38,311 nucleotides of DNA from the NCBI GenBank assembly GCA_025363295.1, contig JANYEC010000009.1, positions 1 through 38,311 of the forward strand, written 5' to 3'. The notes under the pieces were generated by a model, which was not told where the DNA came from, did not search any database, and saw only the letters and a list, made by a program, of their open reading frames with translations. Each line of letters starts with the position of its first letter. The stretch's first letter is position 1. The stretch is from Akkermansiaceae bacterium (GTDB lineage: Bacteria; Verrucomicrobiota; Verrucomicrobiia; Verrucomicrobiales; Akkermansiaceae). Of this stretch, positions 25,627 to 34,760 are shown piece after piece. A program made the position numbers and the translations under genes.

Positions 25627-27156
25627 TTAAATATTTGAATCAGGCTGATACTTAAACCAATCGAAATCAGCTTGACTGATAGATTGTTGTTCGTTCCCTG
25701 TGGAATAGAGCCCTATCACTACGCCGTTGTAGCCGCTGGTGACTTCCGTTCCAAGATAACGAGTGTTGACCCTCGCCACCTCGCAAAAATTCCCGTCTCC
25801 CTGCGAAAACAAAAAATGGTAGAGCTCCTTTGTGCCTGTGATACGCAACTGCACAGCCCCTGGCGCAAGCGGAATTTCCGCTGCAGTTTGATGGATAAGT
25901 TCGAGGCTATATTTGACAACTAACACCCGTTGACCCTTGCGAGAAGTAACAAAAAAATCGTAGTGATGCTCATTCGTCATCAGCAATGTCATTCCGGCTT
26001 CCTCATTTGGATTTAGCGGGTCAAATTCGAGGCTCGTTGTCGCAGTGAAATCAAAATGCTGCTGCCGCCTCGCCACCAATGTCGGTGACGCAATATCAGA
26101 AAGACTCTTATCTGATCCGCGAAGACGCAGAAAACCCTTCCTTTCCGATAGTGAATAATTCTTCAGCTCCGGATTGCGAAGATGAATCCACTGCATTCCC
26201 AACGTATCTGCATCGAAATCATCGAGTTCTAACGTTTGCGACCATGGTTGAATCGGTAGAGAACTAACATCTACCACAATAGAGTTGGTGCCCGTACGGT
26301 TCACCATCGGCCAACCTTCGATCCACTCAACCGGTGCAAGACAAGTCTCCCTGCCGAGCGTATGGATGTCGCCAACGGTTTTACGGAATGCTAGATGAAC
26401 CATCCACCACGAGCCGTTGGACGCTTCCACCAGATCAGCATGGCCCGTGCCGTGGATCTCTTCGTATGCGTGGCGATTCGAGAGAATCGGATTATGCGGA
26501 CAAGATTCGTAGGGCCCCCAAACACTCCGGCTCCTTGATATCGCCACCATGTGCCCATAGCTCGTGCCACCTTCTGCCGTGAGCAGATAATACCAGCCAT
26601 CGCGTTTGTAAACGTGCGGCCCTTCGACGTAACTGCCGCCACTGCCTCGCCAAATTAAGGCGGGCTCGGTCAAACGCCTGCCGCTTGCGATATCGATCTC
26701 ACTCTGATAGATCGCACGCTCCATCGCAAACGTCGTGCCACGGTTAGACTGAAAATAGACTTTCCCGTCTTCATCAAAGAACAGCGAGGGATCAATCCCG
26801 TTTTGGTCATACCAGACCGGATCGCTCCAAGGCCCGGCAGGATTCGTCGCCGTGACATAAAAATTCCGATACACCCCGGCACTGACCCAAGTCGTGATTA
26901 TATAAAACACTCCTTCGTGAAACCGGATAGTCGGTGCGTAAATGCCGTCGGAACATTTCACGCCGTCGAGTTCGAGTTGCGAGTGGCGCGTGAGGACATG
27001 GCCGATCTGCTGCCAGTGAATCAAATCGCGGCTGTGCCAGATGGGAACTCCAGGGAAGTATTCAAAAGTACTGTTAACGAGGTAATAATCCTCACCAACA
27101 CGACACACACTGGGGTCGGGATAAAAGCCGGGAATAATTGGATTATTATAAATCAT
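25627..27156 (-). CDS. GH43 xylosidase/arabinofuranosidase-like enzyme
   Basis: A 509-residue cytoplasmic GH43 protein with Asp14 (FYPDPSV), Asp122 (NGIDPSLF) and Glu178 (YVEGPHV) as the likely base, modulator and acid. The C-terminal beta-sandwich starts near residue 310 (LELDDFDADTLGMQW) and ends with QADFDWFKYQ, as in two-domain GH43 enzymes. It is a relative, not a copy, of the next gene downstream, from which it is separated by 4 nt. Having two different enzymes of this type together suggests two linkages in the side chains. It follows the six-hairpin-like gene by 52 bp. Xylosidase versus arabinofuranosidase is undecided. Confidence 0.86.
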   Translation of the reverse strand: MIYNNPIIPGFYPDPSVCRVGEDYYLVNSTFEYFPGVPIWHSRDLIHWQQIGHVLTRHSQLELDGVKCSDGIYAPTIRFHEGVFYIITTWVSAGVYRNFYVTATNPAGPWSDPVWYDQNGIDPSLFFDEDGKVYFQSNRGTTFAMERAIYQSEIDIASGRRLTEPALIWRGSGGSYVEGPHVYKRDGWYYLLTAEGGTSYGHMVAISRSRSVWGPYESCPHNPILSNRHAYEEIHGTGHADLVEASNGSWWMVHLAFRKTVGDIHTLGRETCLAPVEWIEGWPMVNRTGTNSIVVDVSSLPIQPWSQTLELDDFDADTLGMQWIHLRNPELKNYSLSERKGFLRLRGSDKSLSDIASPTLVARRQQHFDFTATTSLEFDPLNPNEEAGMTLLMTNEHHYDFFVTSRKGQRVLVVKYSLELIHQTAAEIPLAPGAVQLRITGTKELYHFLFSQGDGNFCEVARVNTRYLGTEVTSGYNGVVIGLYSTGNEQQSISQADFDWFKYQPDSNI

Positions 27157-27208
27157 TAAGCTGAATTTTTTAATTACAGATCATTGGAGAGATCATAACT
27201 TCAGACAG

Positions 27209-29464
27209 TTATGAGATAAGTTTTGGAAACGAAACCAATTTTTCTTCGCCTACTCTCAATTCGACCGTGGGACATTCGAACAGAATATTTTCTGGCAAGG
27301 GACTTCCGGCTTCCTTGGCGCTCTCGGCTAACACCCTAACGACTGCGGAGGCGAGAGTTGGATTGATAAGCCTGACAACCAATTCGGTATGATTGTCGGA
27401 AACAATTTCCGCATTGATGTGATCGAAGGCAACAACCAGGGAGCGATCCGGCTGCACGTATAGTCCGGGGATTTCAATAGTAGTAAGCATCAGCGAGGTT
27501 TCCGCCCAAGTGGTCATGCGTAGCGTCTCGCCAATTCGCTCGGGCCCCTCCCAGTCCGTCATGTTCACTCGCTCACACATGTGGCCGGGGTTTGCGTCGC
27601 CGAGCGGATTAAGCGGATGCGGCAGGTATTGTGGCAGGCCGCTGGCGATGTCATGCAGCAGATCGAGCGCGAAGCGGTCGCCAGTGGCGCGGAACAATTT
27701 CAGCAGACCCAACCCCGAGAGCGTGCAAAGCCCAGGAGCTGAATGCTTGTTCTGCGTGTTCGCATAAACCGAGCCTTTAGTTTGGATGCCCGCCTTACCG
27801 AACATCGAGTCCGAGGGAAATTTAAAATCATATGAAACTACCCAAGTTGAAAATTGTCGTGTCACCTCGCCTGCCCGCGTCAGCCATTTCACATCGGCAG
27901 TGGCCTCATGCAGCGCGACGTAGGATTCGATGAGCGCCGACCACGATTCAGAATCTGGGTTTTGCAATGCGTCACCGGGACCACCACAACTGATGCCCTT
28001 GCGCGTGAATGTTTGATAGAGATACTCCGCCGACTGCTCTGCGACTTCCTGATAGTCGGGCCTGTCGAACCAATTTGCCGCGAGCATGAGCGCCGCCGGG
28101 GCGATCGCCGCGCTGGTCGATCCACCCACGCGAATCTCGCCTGTTAGCGAATCTACGAACTGCCCAAACTGTCCGTTTTCGCGCCAGAGTTTTACGAATG
28201 AATCACAAGTGCTACGTACTCCATCACGCCACGCGGGCTTCACATCGATGCCGATTTTTTCCATTAGCATGAACTGCTTGATGATGAAAAAAATAGCGTC
28301 AGCGCTCTTGCGGATCAGGTGCCAATTGATGGTGTGTGGCTTGCGGATGTCGCCACCTAACCACTCGGTGCCGTTCGCCCCGCAATCCCAGAAAAAACCG
28401 GATGGGCTAATGCCGTTAGGAAACAACCAATCAAAGTTGCGCAGCACGTTGGCGCGTGTTTTTTCATTGCCAGCGAAGAGCAGCGGATAAGTACTGATCA
28501 TGCCACCGGTCCAGCCGATCTGCCAGTCTTGGAGAAAATTCTGACGCGGGCCAACTGAGTAATAGCCATGCTCTGAAACAAAATTATCTCGATTGAATTT
28601 CTCCTCTTGCTGCGTCATGCAAGCCGAGAACGGAAGAACTTTGCGAGGAACCGTGACCGCAGGCTCACGAATTTCTGCATATTTATCAAAGAGCATCTGT
28701 AATTCCTTGGCAGCGAAACCATAAACTCGCATTACGATGCAAACTTCATCGCCCGCCTTAAAATCCATGGGTACATCCACCGACGGCGCCTGCATATCGC
28801 ATACCCGGTAACTGTATAATTCTCTCACCAGTGGCGTGGTGAGAGATAGGGTAGCACGACTGCGATCATGGTTTTCCTCGATGTTGATACCATAGTCACC
28901 GAGTGAATTCCCCTGATCCGTTAGAAGCCACAAAGAGCGCCCGCAAGCCGGTGCATGATAACCGATGGACGGCAGTGCCATGCTGCCACTTCGCTCCTGA
29001 ATGCGCGATGGCCCAACTGAAAGATTGAGCCTCGGAATGTCGGTGACGATTATCGGCTTCTCCGCGCCGATATCATCCACAAACCATAACTTCGGGGAAT
29101 AGGGAATACGGCGAGAAAGGAAACGATTTCCATTATAGGCAGCGGCAGGCATTAATACATAATTATCCGTGCTCCAACCGGAAACATCAAGATCCACCGA
29201 AAGCGCCGCATGACTGATGGCGCCAGCTTCGCAGCGAAACCTAACTTCGAATTCCATGGCCGAGGCATCGCTAGCCAATTTCTCAGCGAGCACTACGACA
29301 TTCCACCTTGATCCACACAAATCAATTTCAAGAGGATTCCCATCAAATGGCTTCCTCGCTTCGTTGATTCGAAGATTGAAACGATCCGCAGCATATTGAT
29401 TGATTCTCGCATGAAGAGTCACACCCTGTTTCGCAAGCCACTCGGTAAATTCGACGTTAGTCAT
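27209..29464 (-). CDS. Unclassified cytoplasmic protein with six-hairpin glycosidase-like middle domain
   Basis: The start is placed at ATG 29464, 5 nt after the symporter stop; the frame also allows a TTG at 29473. The 751-residue protein has no signal peptide. Residues 1-270 look beta-rich (IDLCGSRWNVVVLAE, VLMPAAAYNGNRF). Residues about 300-640 carry paired helices with aromatic loops (QDWQIGWTGGMISTYPLLF, GFFWDCGANGTEWLGGD, GISCGGPGDALQNPDSESWSALIESY). The last ~100 residues are beta again. This order of beta sandwich, (alpha/alpha) barrel and beta cap is shared by several GH families such as GH65, GH94 and GH95. The GH95 motif with neighbouring Asn and Gln residues is not seen, and no family can be named. 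Its place directly after the importer suggests action on freshly imported oligosaccharide. Asp and Glu in FFWDCGANGTEW and PDSESW are candidates for catalysis. Confidence 0.55.
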   Translation of the reverse strand: MTNVEFTEWLAKQGVTLHARINQYAADRFNLRINEARKPFDGNPLEIDLCGSRWNVVVLAEKLASDASAMEFEVRFRCEAGAISHAALSVDLDVSGWSTDNYVLMPAAAYNGNRFLSRRIPYSPKLWFVDDIGAEKPIIVTDIPRLNLSVGPSRIQERSGSMALPSIGYHAPACGRSLWLLTDQGNSLGDYGINIEENHDRSRATLSLTTPLVRELYSYRVCDMQAPSVDVPMDFKAGDEVCIVMRVYGFAAKELQMLFDKYAEIREPAVTVPRKVLPFSACMTQQEEKFNRDNFVSEHGYYSVGPRQNFLQDWQIGWTGGMISTYPLLFAGNEKTRANVLRNFDWLFPNGISPSGFFWDCGANGTEWLGGDIRKPHTINWHLIRKSADAIFFIIKQFMLMEKIGIDVKPAWRDGVRSTCDSFVKLWRENGQFGQFVDSLTGEIRVGGSTSAAIAPAALMLAANWFDRPDYQEVAEQSAEYLYQTFTRKGISCGGPGDALQNPDSESWSALIESYVALHEATADVKWLTRAGEVTRQFSTWVVSYDFKFPSDSMFGKAGIQTKGSVYANTQNKHSAPGLCTLSGLGLLKLFRATGDRFALDLLHDIASGLPQYLPHPLNPLGDANPGHMCERVNMTDWEGPERIGETLRMTTWAETSLMLTTIEIPGLYVQPDRSLVVAFDHINAEIVSDNHTELVVRLINPTLASAVVRVLAESAKEAGSPLPENILFECPTVELRVGEEKLVSFPKLIS

Positions 29465-29469
29465 GGGGC

Positions 29470-32013
29470 TCAAGACTCTTTAGGAGTGAAAATCGTCAAG
29501 CCTGCCAAATCCTTTCCTTGTTTGGAAAACAGGCTGAAGAAATAGCCTGATACCATGCATGACAGAATCGCGATGGGGATCAAAGTCTGCCAGTGTAGTG
29601 GAGTGTAAAATTTCACCCAAGCAGTGACAATAACGCTAATGACCGCACCCGCCACCGCGCCAAAGCCGTTAGCTCGGCGGGTGAACATTCCCAGCGAATA
29701 TACCCCCACTATGCCACCACCGAGTAACGCGCTAATCACCGACCAGGTCATCATCAGCGACTTGAGATTCAAAGTAGCGAGCACCAGCGCAATTCCCAAT
29801 GCTAATATACCCACGATCGTTGAGGTAAGTCGCAAGACAAACACTTTCTGTTTGTCGGTCGCCTCTGGCTTAAAGCGCACATAAAAATCCTCCGTAAACA
29901 CTGTGGCCGAGCTGTTCATACTACTGGCGACGGTCGTCATGGCAGAGGCGAAAATCGCAGCGATGACCATTCCCACAAAGCCGTGCGGGAGCGCCTGGAT
30001 GACGAACAACGGCACGATCTTGTCATTCTGTGCGAGTGGATCGAGCAGGGCTGGATGTGCATGAAAATAACCGAAGATCGCAAGCCCAAGCACGTTAGTC
30101 ACTACCGAGATTAAAATGCCACAACCGGCACTCATCGCGGCGACGCGGCGCACCTCCTTCTCCGGTGAGGAAAACACCCGTTGGATTGTCGGTTGATCCC
30201 CCGCTTGAACGATGGTGCCTGCCATGAAGGTGGCCACAAATAGAATCCACACTGCAGGTAAAGTAGGGTCCCAGGTCATCAGCGCAAAGTCGAATTTATG
30301 GTGAGCGAGTCCAATTTTCACAAACTCACGAGCCCCTCCCGGAATCGCGTAGATGCAAACGCCGATCATGCACAGTGGGGCAAAAAATTTCAACAGCCCT
30401 TGAAACACATCGGTGTAAACCACTGCCTGAAAACCACCGAAGGCAGTGTAAAGCGTCGTAACTGCCCACATTAATACCACGCTGATATATACACTAATAC
30501 CGGTCGTGGCAGAGATCGCCAGAGCCGGTAAAACGAGCACCACACTTGCACGACCAAAGGTCTGGAAAACGATACATTGTGCACTGGCGATAAGGCGCAG
30601 TGTGCGGTTGAAGCGGCGCTCAAGATATTCGTAAGTCGAGGTGATTTCCATCCGCCGAAGCAGCGGGAAGATTAATCGAGACTGAACATAGTAGGCGAGA
30701 ACATAAACGATAATCGGAAAGAGAAAGACGAGGTTAGATGAAAACGCCAGCGCTGGAATAGCCATAAAGCTGATTGCACTCGCACCGGTTGCAAACATAC
30801 TGATTCCCGCAACCCACCACGGCACATTCCGGCCCGCCAATGAAAAGTCCTCACTCGATTTTTGATGACGGGAAGCGATAATTCCAATCGCAGCGATGAA
30901 CATGAAATAACAGGCGATGACCGTGTAGTCCACCCATGATAGGCTGCTAGCAGTGCGGACGATTTTAAACTCATCAAGGCTAACTTGACTAGCCCCAGGC
31001 CTAACACCCAGTAGCATGAACTTGCTTTCTATTCCCGGGGGCTGCGGCACCGCCAGCACCCCACGCAGGCCAAGTGGCTGATTAAAATCACACCACGCAT
31101 CGGTGATGGTATGAAATAAAGTCGGCACACCACCGGCTAGTTCCTCGGCTCTGGGAAATAGATTGCCGGGGACGTTTTCACTACCACCGGCGAGTGCTAC
31201 GGCCGACTGACCCACTGGAAAAGCGACACCTCCCACGCAGGCCCGCAGCAGGTCCGCAACCCGCGTCCATCCTTCGCGCAACGAGCCTTCCGGCGGCTTC
31301 AAGCGGAACAACCAAGCATCGCGGGAAACCGAGCTTGCTGCACCGTCACTACCTGCAACGAGACCACCAAATACGCACAGAGCGTCATACTGGGTGGTGA
31401 CGGCGGCAAATGCCCGGCCCGGTCCCGGCAGTGGCGTGGCAGCATGCCAAAGCGCCCCAGCATCTTCCAAATCAAGAGTCCAGACGGAGTTTTCAAATAC
31501 CTGCGGCTCAACCGATGACAAGCCACCGAAAACTAACAGCTTGCTTCCAATCACCGCCGCCCCCGCACCAGCAATTGGCTTTGGCAGTTTCGGTAAATCT
31601 TCCAATACGACCTTGTCGCCGCTGATGATCAGTTTACTCGCCCGGTCGGTCGGGCGGCCATCCACGACCCCCCCGGCACATACCATCAAACTGCCCCAGC
31701 GGGCGGCAGCGCTCCAAGCGGGAACAACCACTTCGGTTCGTTTCCAGACCGCCCCACTTCCATTCATCGGCAAAGTCCACACTGCAAGCGCCGGATCTTC
31801 TGCTGCCGCACGACCGCCGACGACCAGCATATTCTTGTCTGCAAACGCAAATCCTCCAACAAGATCGCTCTCCAGTGGCGGAAATTGGCCTTGGAGAAGT
31901 TCAAAATGCTGCACGATTGGGGGATTTTCGTGATTCTCCGCTGCGATCAAAAAAGAACTATTCGTCGCCACGAGAGCACCGAGAAAGACGGTGATTTTTC
32001 CAAAAATTTTCAT
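29470..32013 (-). CDS. Sodium:solute symporter fused to an N-terminal Kelch (sugar mutarotase-like) domain
   Basis: The start is ATG 32013, which gives a signal peptide (MKIFGKITVFLGALVATNSSF, cleavage near residue 25) and 847 residues; an upstream extension would add 31 residues without function. Residues about 35-350 hold five or more Kelch motifs (NMLVVGG, LMVCAGG, KLLVFGG, ALCVFGG, VALAGG), with periplasmic location implied by the signal peptide. This matches the cyclically permuted, NanM-like mutarotase domains known to be fused to SSS transporters. From about residue 357 (SWVDYTVIACYFMFIAAIGII) to the end there are about 13 membrane helices of the SSS family, including FATGASAISFMAIPALAF and AGTIVQAGDQPTIQRVF. 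It probably imports a sugar or short oligosaccharide with sodium, the Kelch part presenting one anomer. The gene leads the catabolic train and has an operator-like site 94 bp upstream. Confidence 0.85.
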   Translation of the reverse strand: MKIFGKITVFLGALVATNSSFLIAAENHENPPIVQHFELLQGQFPPLESDLVGGFAFADKNMLVVGGRAAAEDPALAVWTLPMNGSGAVWKRTEVVVPAWSAAARWGSLMVCAGGVVDGRPTDRASKLIISGDKVVLEDLPKLPKPIAGAGAAVIGSKLLVFGGLSSVEPQVFENSVWTLDLEDAGALWHAATPLPGPGRAFAAVTTQYDALCVFGGLVAGSDGAASSVSRDAWLFRLKPPEGSLREGWTRVADLLRACVGGVAFPVGQSAVALAGGSENVPGNLFPRAEELAGGVPTLFHTITDAWCDFNQPLGLRGVLAVPQPPGIESKFMLLGVRPGASQVSLDEFKIVRTASSLSWVDYTVIACYFMFIAAIGIIASRHQKSSEDFSLAGRNVPWWVAGISMFATGASAISFMAIPALAFSSNLVFLFPIIVYVLAYYVQSRLIFPLLRRMEITSTYEYLERRFNRTLRLIASAQCIVFQTFGRASVVLVLPALAISATTGISVYISVVLMWAVTTLYTAFGGFQAVVYTDVFQGLLKFFAPLCMIGVCIYAIPGGAREFVKIGLAHHKFDFALMTWDPTLPAVWILFVATFMAGTIVQAGDQPTIQRVFSSPEKEVRRVAAMSAGCGILISVVTNVLGLAIFGYFHAHPALLDPLAQNDKIVPLFVIQALPHGFVGMVIAAIFASAMTTVASSMNSSATVFTEDFYVRFKPEATDKQKVFVLRLTSTIVGILALGIALVLATLNLKSLMMTWSVISALLGGGIVGVYSLGMFTRRANGFGAVAGAVISVIVTAWVKFYTPLHWQTLIPIAILSCMVSGYFFSLFSKQGKDLAGLTIFTPKES

Positions 32014-32429
32014 AACTGTGGGTTTAAATGACGGACGATCAGCAACTGCTTCGCAGCATCGGTCATTTGTATGCAATGGTTTAACTATATTGAATTCACC
32101 CTTCACAGGGGGGAATTGCGTCCATCGTGGGTGTTTTTACGTCATTATGGCAAAAAAAATCGAACTATTGAGTCGTTTCCCTACAATCCGCAATCACTGC
32201 TCCCCTTCTACACGTGACTTTGGGCCAGTAGCTACGACGCCAATCTGCCTGCAGCGTCGACTTAAACCCGAATAAACGAATCTGGGCATGATACTTGGAC
32301 AGACAGCCATTGGACGGCCCCAAAACAAAAAGCAGGCAAGCACTCGTCACCAAGTTGCCCAAAAATTGACTTCACGCGATTGTTTGCGGACGATCCCAGA
32401 AATTGATAGATCCAACTTCGAATCAGACA
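32014..32429 (-). promoter_or_regulatory. 416-bp gene-free stretch holding the symporter control region
   Basis: No convincing gene is present; short open frames on both strands lack family features. The part next to the symporter start contains the operator-like site at 32108-32143. After it on the coding strand comes AATATAGTTAAACC, where TATAGT may be a -10, and a small hairpin (CTGC-TTC-GCAG, 32046-32056) lies in the leader. Farther up, CGACGC and GCGTCG (32235-32259) form a 6-bp stem with a 13-base loop. The downstream side of fucU (32429 leftward) shows no stem followed by a T-run, so I cannot name a terminator. Confidence 0.5.
32108..32143 (-). promoter_or_regulatory. Candidate AraC/XylR-type operator, copy B (upstream of symporter gene)
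   Basis: This site has the same elements as copy A: six G, one base, ATTGCGTCC, then TTTTTACGTC on the plus strand, here with a 10-base spacer. On the coding strand the half-sites ACGTAA and ACGCAA start 21 bp apart. The proximal edge is 94 bp from the symporter ATG, almost the same distance as copy A from its gene. The spacer bases differ while the half-sites and G-tract are kept, the pattern expected of a selected binding site. I did not see a third copy in the other intergenic regions. Confidence 0.6.
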
Positions 32430-32858
32430 TCAACAAGGTGAAACACCCTTCTTCAAAATGATATTGCCATATTTGGCGGTCTCGCCAGTCATTACTACGG
32501 CAAATGCCTTTGCCGCCCGCTCATAAAAAGCAAACCGTTCTACCCGCTCGGGCGCTTTGGCGTTAGGTTCGTGACGGCGAATGGCCTCCATGTAGGCACC
32601 CTCGACATTCGAGTCGAGCTGGTCGCCCGCCACAGCCGCCATCATTGCCAGCGGCGGAGTATATGAATCCAGTTCAAAGATAGGTAGAATCCCATCGAGC
32701 AGTGCAACGATGCCTACGCCGTCCGCCCGCAGCACACGGGGGTTCGTGGCATGGCCTGGGAAATGTGCGTCAGCAAGCACGAACTCGTCGCCATGGCCCA
32801 TTTCGCTGAGCATTTTTAACAAGTCGGGGCTGATACAGGGGGCGATACCTTTTAGCAT
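32430..32858 (-). CDS. fucU: L-fucose/L-galactose mutarotase (FucU, RbsD/FucU family)
   Basis: This 142-residue protein is close to E. coli FucU along its whole length. Recognisable segments are EMGHGDEF (His22), DAHFPGH (Asp30, His32), [37 protein letters not shown] and [12 protein letters not shown]. FucU interconverts the alpha and beta anomers of L-fucose. L-galactose has the same ring configuration except for the 6-hydroxyl, so it is a plausible alternative substrate. Feeding the reacting anomer to the aldose dehydrogenase encoded at 36044-37084 fits its place as last gene of that operon. A 58-bp gap separates it from the dehydrogenase gene upstream; AT-rich sequence there (TTGATT, 17 bp, TATTAA) could be an internal promoter. 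Confidence 0.93.
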   Translation of the reverse strand: MLKGIAPCISPDLLKMLSEMGHGDEFVLADAHFPGHATNPRVLRADGVGIVALLDGILPIFELDSYTPPLAMMAAVAGDQLDSNVEGAYMEAIRRHEPNAKAPERVERFAFYERAAKAFAVVMTGETAKYGNIILKKGVSPC

Positions 32859-32906
32859 AATCGTGTATAGTATTAATAGTTAATTTATGTTAGATAATCA
32901 AAATTG

Positions 32907-32920
32907 ATGATTGCAATCAT
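32907..32920. promoter_or_regulatory. Perfect 14-bp palindrome at the dehydrogenase-fucU junction
   Basis: ATGATTGCAATCAT is exactly self-complementary and overlaps the stop codon of the dehydrogenase gene. Its core TGAT-N4-ATCA matches the inner part of FNR/CRP-family half-sites (TTGAT-N4-ATCAA). It is followed on the coding strand by a weaker dyad (ATCAA-TT-TTGAT) but not by a T-run, so a terminator is unlikely. It may be an operator for an internal fucU promoter or chance in an AT-rich gap. Confidence 0.35.
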
Positions 32921-33936
32921 AACTCCACGTGGATCTTTGTCACGATGCCCGGATTAGCCGCCCAGGCTGCGAGTGCCGCACCTGCTTCAGAGAACGGCAC
33001 GATCTGAGTGATGGTCTCCGCCACCGGATAACGTCCAGACTCTAACACCATGATGACGTCAGCAAAATTCTGTGCCGTGGCGTTTCGCGAGCCCATAATA
33101 TCGAGCTCTTTCATCACAAAATACTTTGTTTCATAGCTCACTGCTTCCTTGGCATAACCGATATAAACGACGCGACCCGCGAAACCCACCTCGTCCACCG
33201 CCGCGCGGAATGTTGATGGCAAGCCGACTGCCTCGATGACCACGTTCGGCCCATCTCCATTCGTGAGTGCCTGCAATTTCTCGTGCAGGTTTTCGGCTTG
33301 AGAATTGATCGTTTCCACCGCACCCGCTTTTTTCGCGAGCAAAAGCTTCGCGTCATCCACGTCCACTGCGATGACGCGCGCACCGCGCAACAATGCAGCG
33401 CCGGCGATCGCGCCTAAGCCTATCATCCCGCAACCAAACACTAGAACTGTATCGGCGGGGGTAACACGCCCACGCTCAACCGCGTGAAAGCCCACACTAA
33501 GCGGCTCGATCAGAGTGTGCTCGACGAGCGATAGTTTTTCCGAGCGCATGAGCTTTTGCCACGGCACGGTAATGAAATCGGTGAAAGCACCGTCGCGCTG
33601 CACTCCAAGCGTCTGATTATTGCGGCATACGTTGACGCGTCCGCTACGACACGACGAACAGTTACCGCACGTCGTGTAGGGTAACAAGGTAGTTTCCATG
33701 CCAACCTCGAACTGTGATGGCACGCCCTCTGTCACCGCCGCGATGACTGCGCCAATTTCATGACCCGGGATACGCGGATAGGTGACGAGTGGATTGAAAC
33801 CACGAAACGTGTTCAAATCTGTGCCGCAGAAGCCGAGGCGTTTAACGTGCAATAAAACCTCACCCGGCATGGGATTAGGTTGCGGAAGTTCGATGTAGCC
33901 GGTCTTGCCAGCTTCGGTAATCACAAGTGCATTCAT
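32917..33936 (-). CDS. Zinc-dependent dehydrogenase, LgoD/YjjN-like (probable L-galactonate 5-dehydrogenase)
   Basis: A 339-residue medium-chain dehydrogenase. Catalytic zinc ligands are Cys37 (GFCGTD), His59-Glu60 (GHE) and Glu144. Structural zinc ligands are Cys90, Cys93, Cys96 and Cys104. The Rossmann motif GCGMIG is at 168-173, and acidic VDVDD near 191 suggests NAD. Compared from memory with E. coli YjjN/LgoD, which oxidises L-galactonate to D-tagaturonate, it shares SYPR/TYPR-x-xGHE, the Cys-rich loop spacing, IGV/LGV-x-x-DG, and the unusual MGSRNAT segment. This, and the neighbouring UxaE epimerase that would use the product, make L-galactonate the best substrate guess. L-gulonate, L-idonate or threonine-type substrates remain possible. 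Its ATG overlaps the lactonase TGA by 4 nt. Confidence 0.82.
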   Translation of the reverse strand: MNALVITEAGKTGYIELPQPNPMPGEVLLHVKRLGFCGTDLNTFRGFNPLVTYPRIPGHEIGAVIAAVTEGVPSQFEVGMETTLLPYTTCGNCSSCRSGRVNVCRNNQTLGVQRDGAFTDFITVPWQKLMRSEKLSLVEHTLIEPLSVGFHAVERGRVTPADTVLVFGCGMIGLGAIAGAALLRGARVIAVDVDDAKLLLAKKAGAVETINSQAENLHEKLQALTNGDGPNVVIEAVGLPSTFRAAVDEVGFAGRVVYIGYAKEAVSYETKYFVMKELDIMGSRNATAQNFADVIMVLESGRYPVAETITQIVPFSEAGAALAAWAANPGIVTKIHVEL

Positions 33937-34760
33937 AATTGATAAGCTTCGATGGCCGTGCCGCCGAGGATGCGGGACTGTTCAGCAGAAGAAAGTTTGT
34001 TGATCCAACGGGAAACCAGTTTGTGCCAGGGTGCGTAATCACACGCGAGAAGACAAACCGGCCAATCCGAGCCAAAGATCAGCCGTTCCGGGCCGAAGGC
34101 CTCCAAAGCGGCTCCAAAATAGGGCTCTAACTGTCCCTCGGTCCATTTCCCATAATCCGCCTCAGTCACCATGCCCGAAGCCTTACAATAGACATTCGGC
34201 CGCTTCGCCAGCTCGCGGAAATGCGTGTTCCATGGTTCAAAGACGTCATCCTTGATTCGCGGTTTGGCGATGTGGTCGAGGATGAATCGTTGACTCGGAT
34301 GATTGTCCACAAAACGGATCGTTTGCGGGAGATGCCGCTCAAAAATCAAAATGTCATACGCGAGGTCGAATTTCTTCAACTCGTCGATTCCACGATTGAA
34401 ATCTGCACGCAAGATAAAGTCATCATCCAGCTCGCCTTGCACAACATGGCGGATAGATTTTAGTTTCGGGTTCGCCGCGAAGCGTTCTAACTCCGCACTA
34501 ACGTTAGGTGAACTCAATTCCACCCAGCCGACTACGCCCTTGATAAAATCCTCCTGATCCGCGAAGCCAAGTAGCCACTCCGTTTCAATTAGACTCTGCC
34601 TGGCCTGAACCGAAACCACACCGTCCACGCCCGCACTTGCTATTTCTGTGCGCAAATCTTCAGGCAAAAAGTCGCGGCGAAGCGGCTGCATGGTGTCATC
34701 AATCCAGTCGTATTCGAGCGGATCGTAACTCCAGAAATGATGATGTGAATCGATCTTCAT
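33933..34760 (-). CDS. COG3618 amidohydrolase, sugar lactonase (L-fucono/L-galactono-1,5-lactonase-like)
   Basis: This 275-residue TIM-barrel hydrolase opens with KIDSHHHFW (His6-8), and continues with GIRH-type SIRHVVQ (Arg104-His105), ILDHIAKP (Asp162-His163) and [10 protein letters not shown] (Asp232). That is the motif series of the amidohydrolase group COG3618, whose characterised members open six-carbon sugar-acid lactones such as L-fuconolactone and L-galactonolactone. It would hydrolyse the lactone made by the aldo-keto reductase in the same operon. It overlaps both neighbours by 4 nt (ATGA at 34757-34760 and 33933-33936), so the three genes are likely translated as a coupled set. Whether it prefers the 6-deoxy or 6-hydroxy lactone cannot be read from the sequence. 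Confidence 0.88.
   Translation of the reverse strand: MKIDSHHHFWSYDPLEYDWIDDTMQPLRRDFLPEDLRTEIASAGVDGVVSVQARQSLIETEWLLGFADQEDFIKGVVGWVELSSPNVSAELERFAANPKLKSIRHVVQGELDDDFILRADFNRGIDELKKFDLAYDILIFERHLPQTIRFVDNHPSQRFILDHIAKPRIKDDVFEPWNTHFRELAKRPNVYCKASGMVTEADYGKWTEGQLEPYFGAALEAFGPERLIFGSDWPVCLLACDYAPWHKLVSRWINKLSSAEQSRILGGTAIEAYQL

Noticed and set aside
32165..32362. Small minus-strand frame with a hydrophobic N-terminus, possible exported peptide
   Set aside because: It starts at TTG, has no true lipobox or signal cleavage site, and has a basic tail unlike any family; it lies in a control region.
32430..34760. Annotation of the operon as plain L-fucose catabolism
   Set aside because: FucU and the lactonase would allow it, but there is no fuconate dehydratase or downstream aldolase, and LgoD-like plus UxaE enzymes would have no role.
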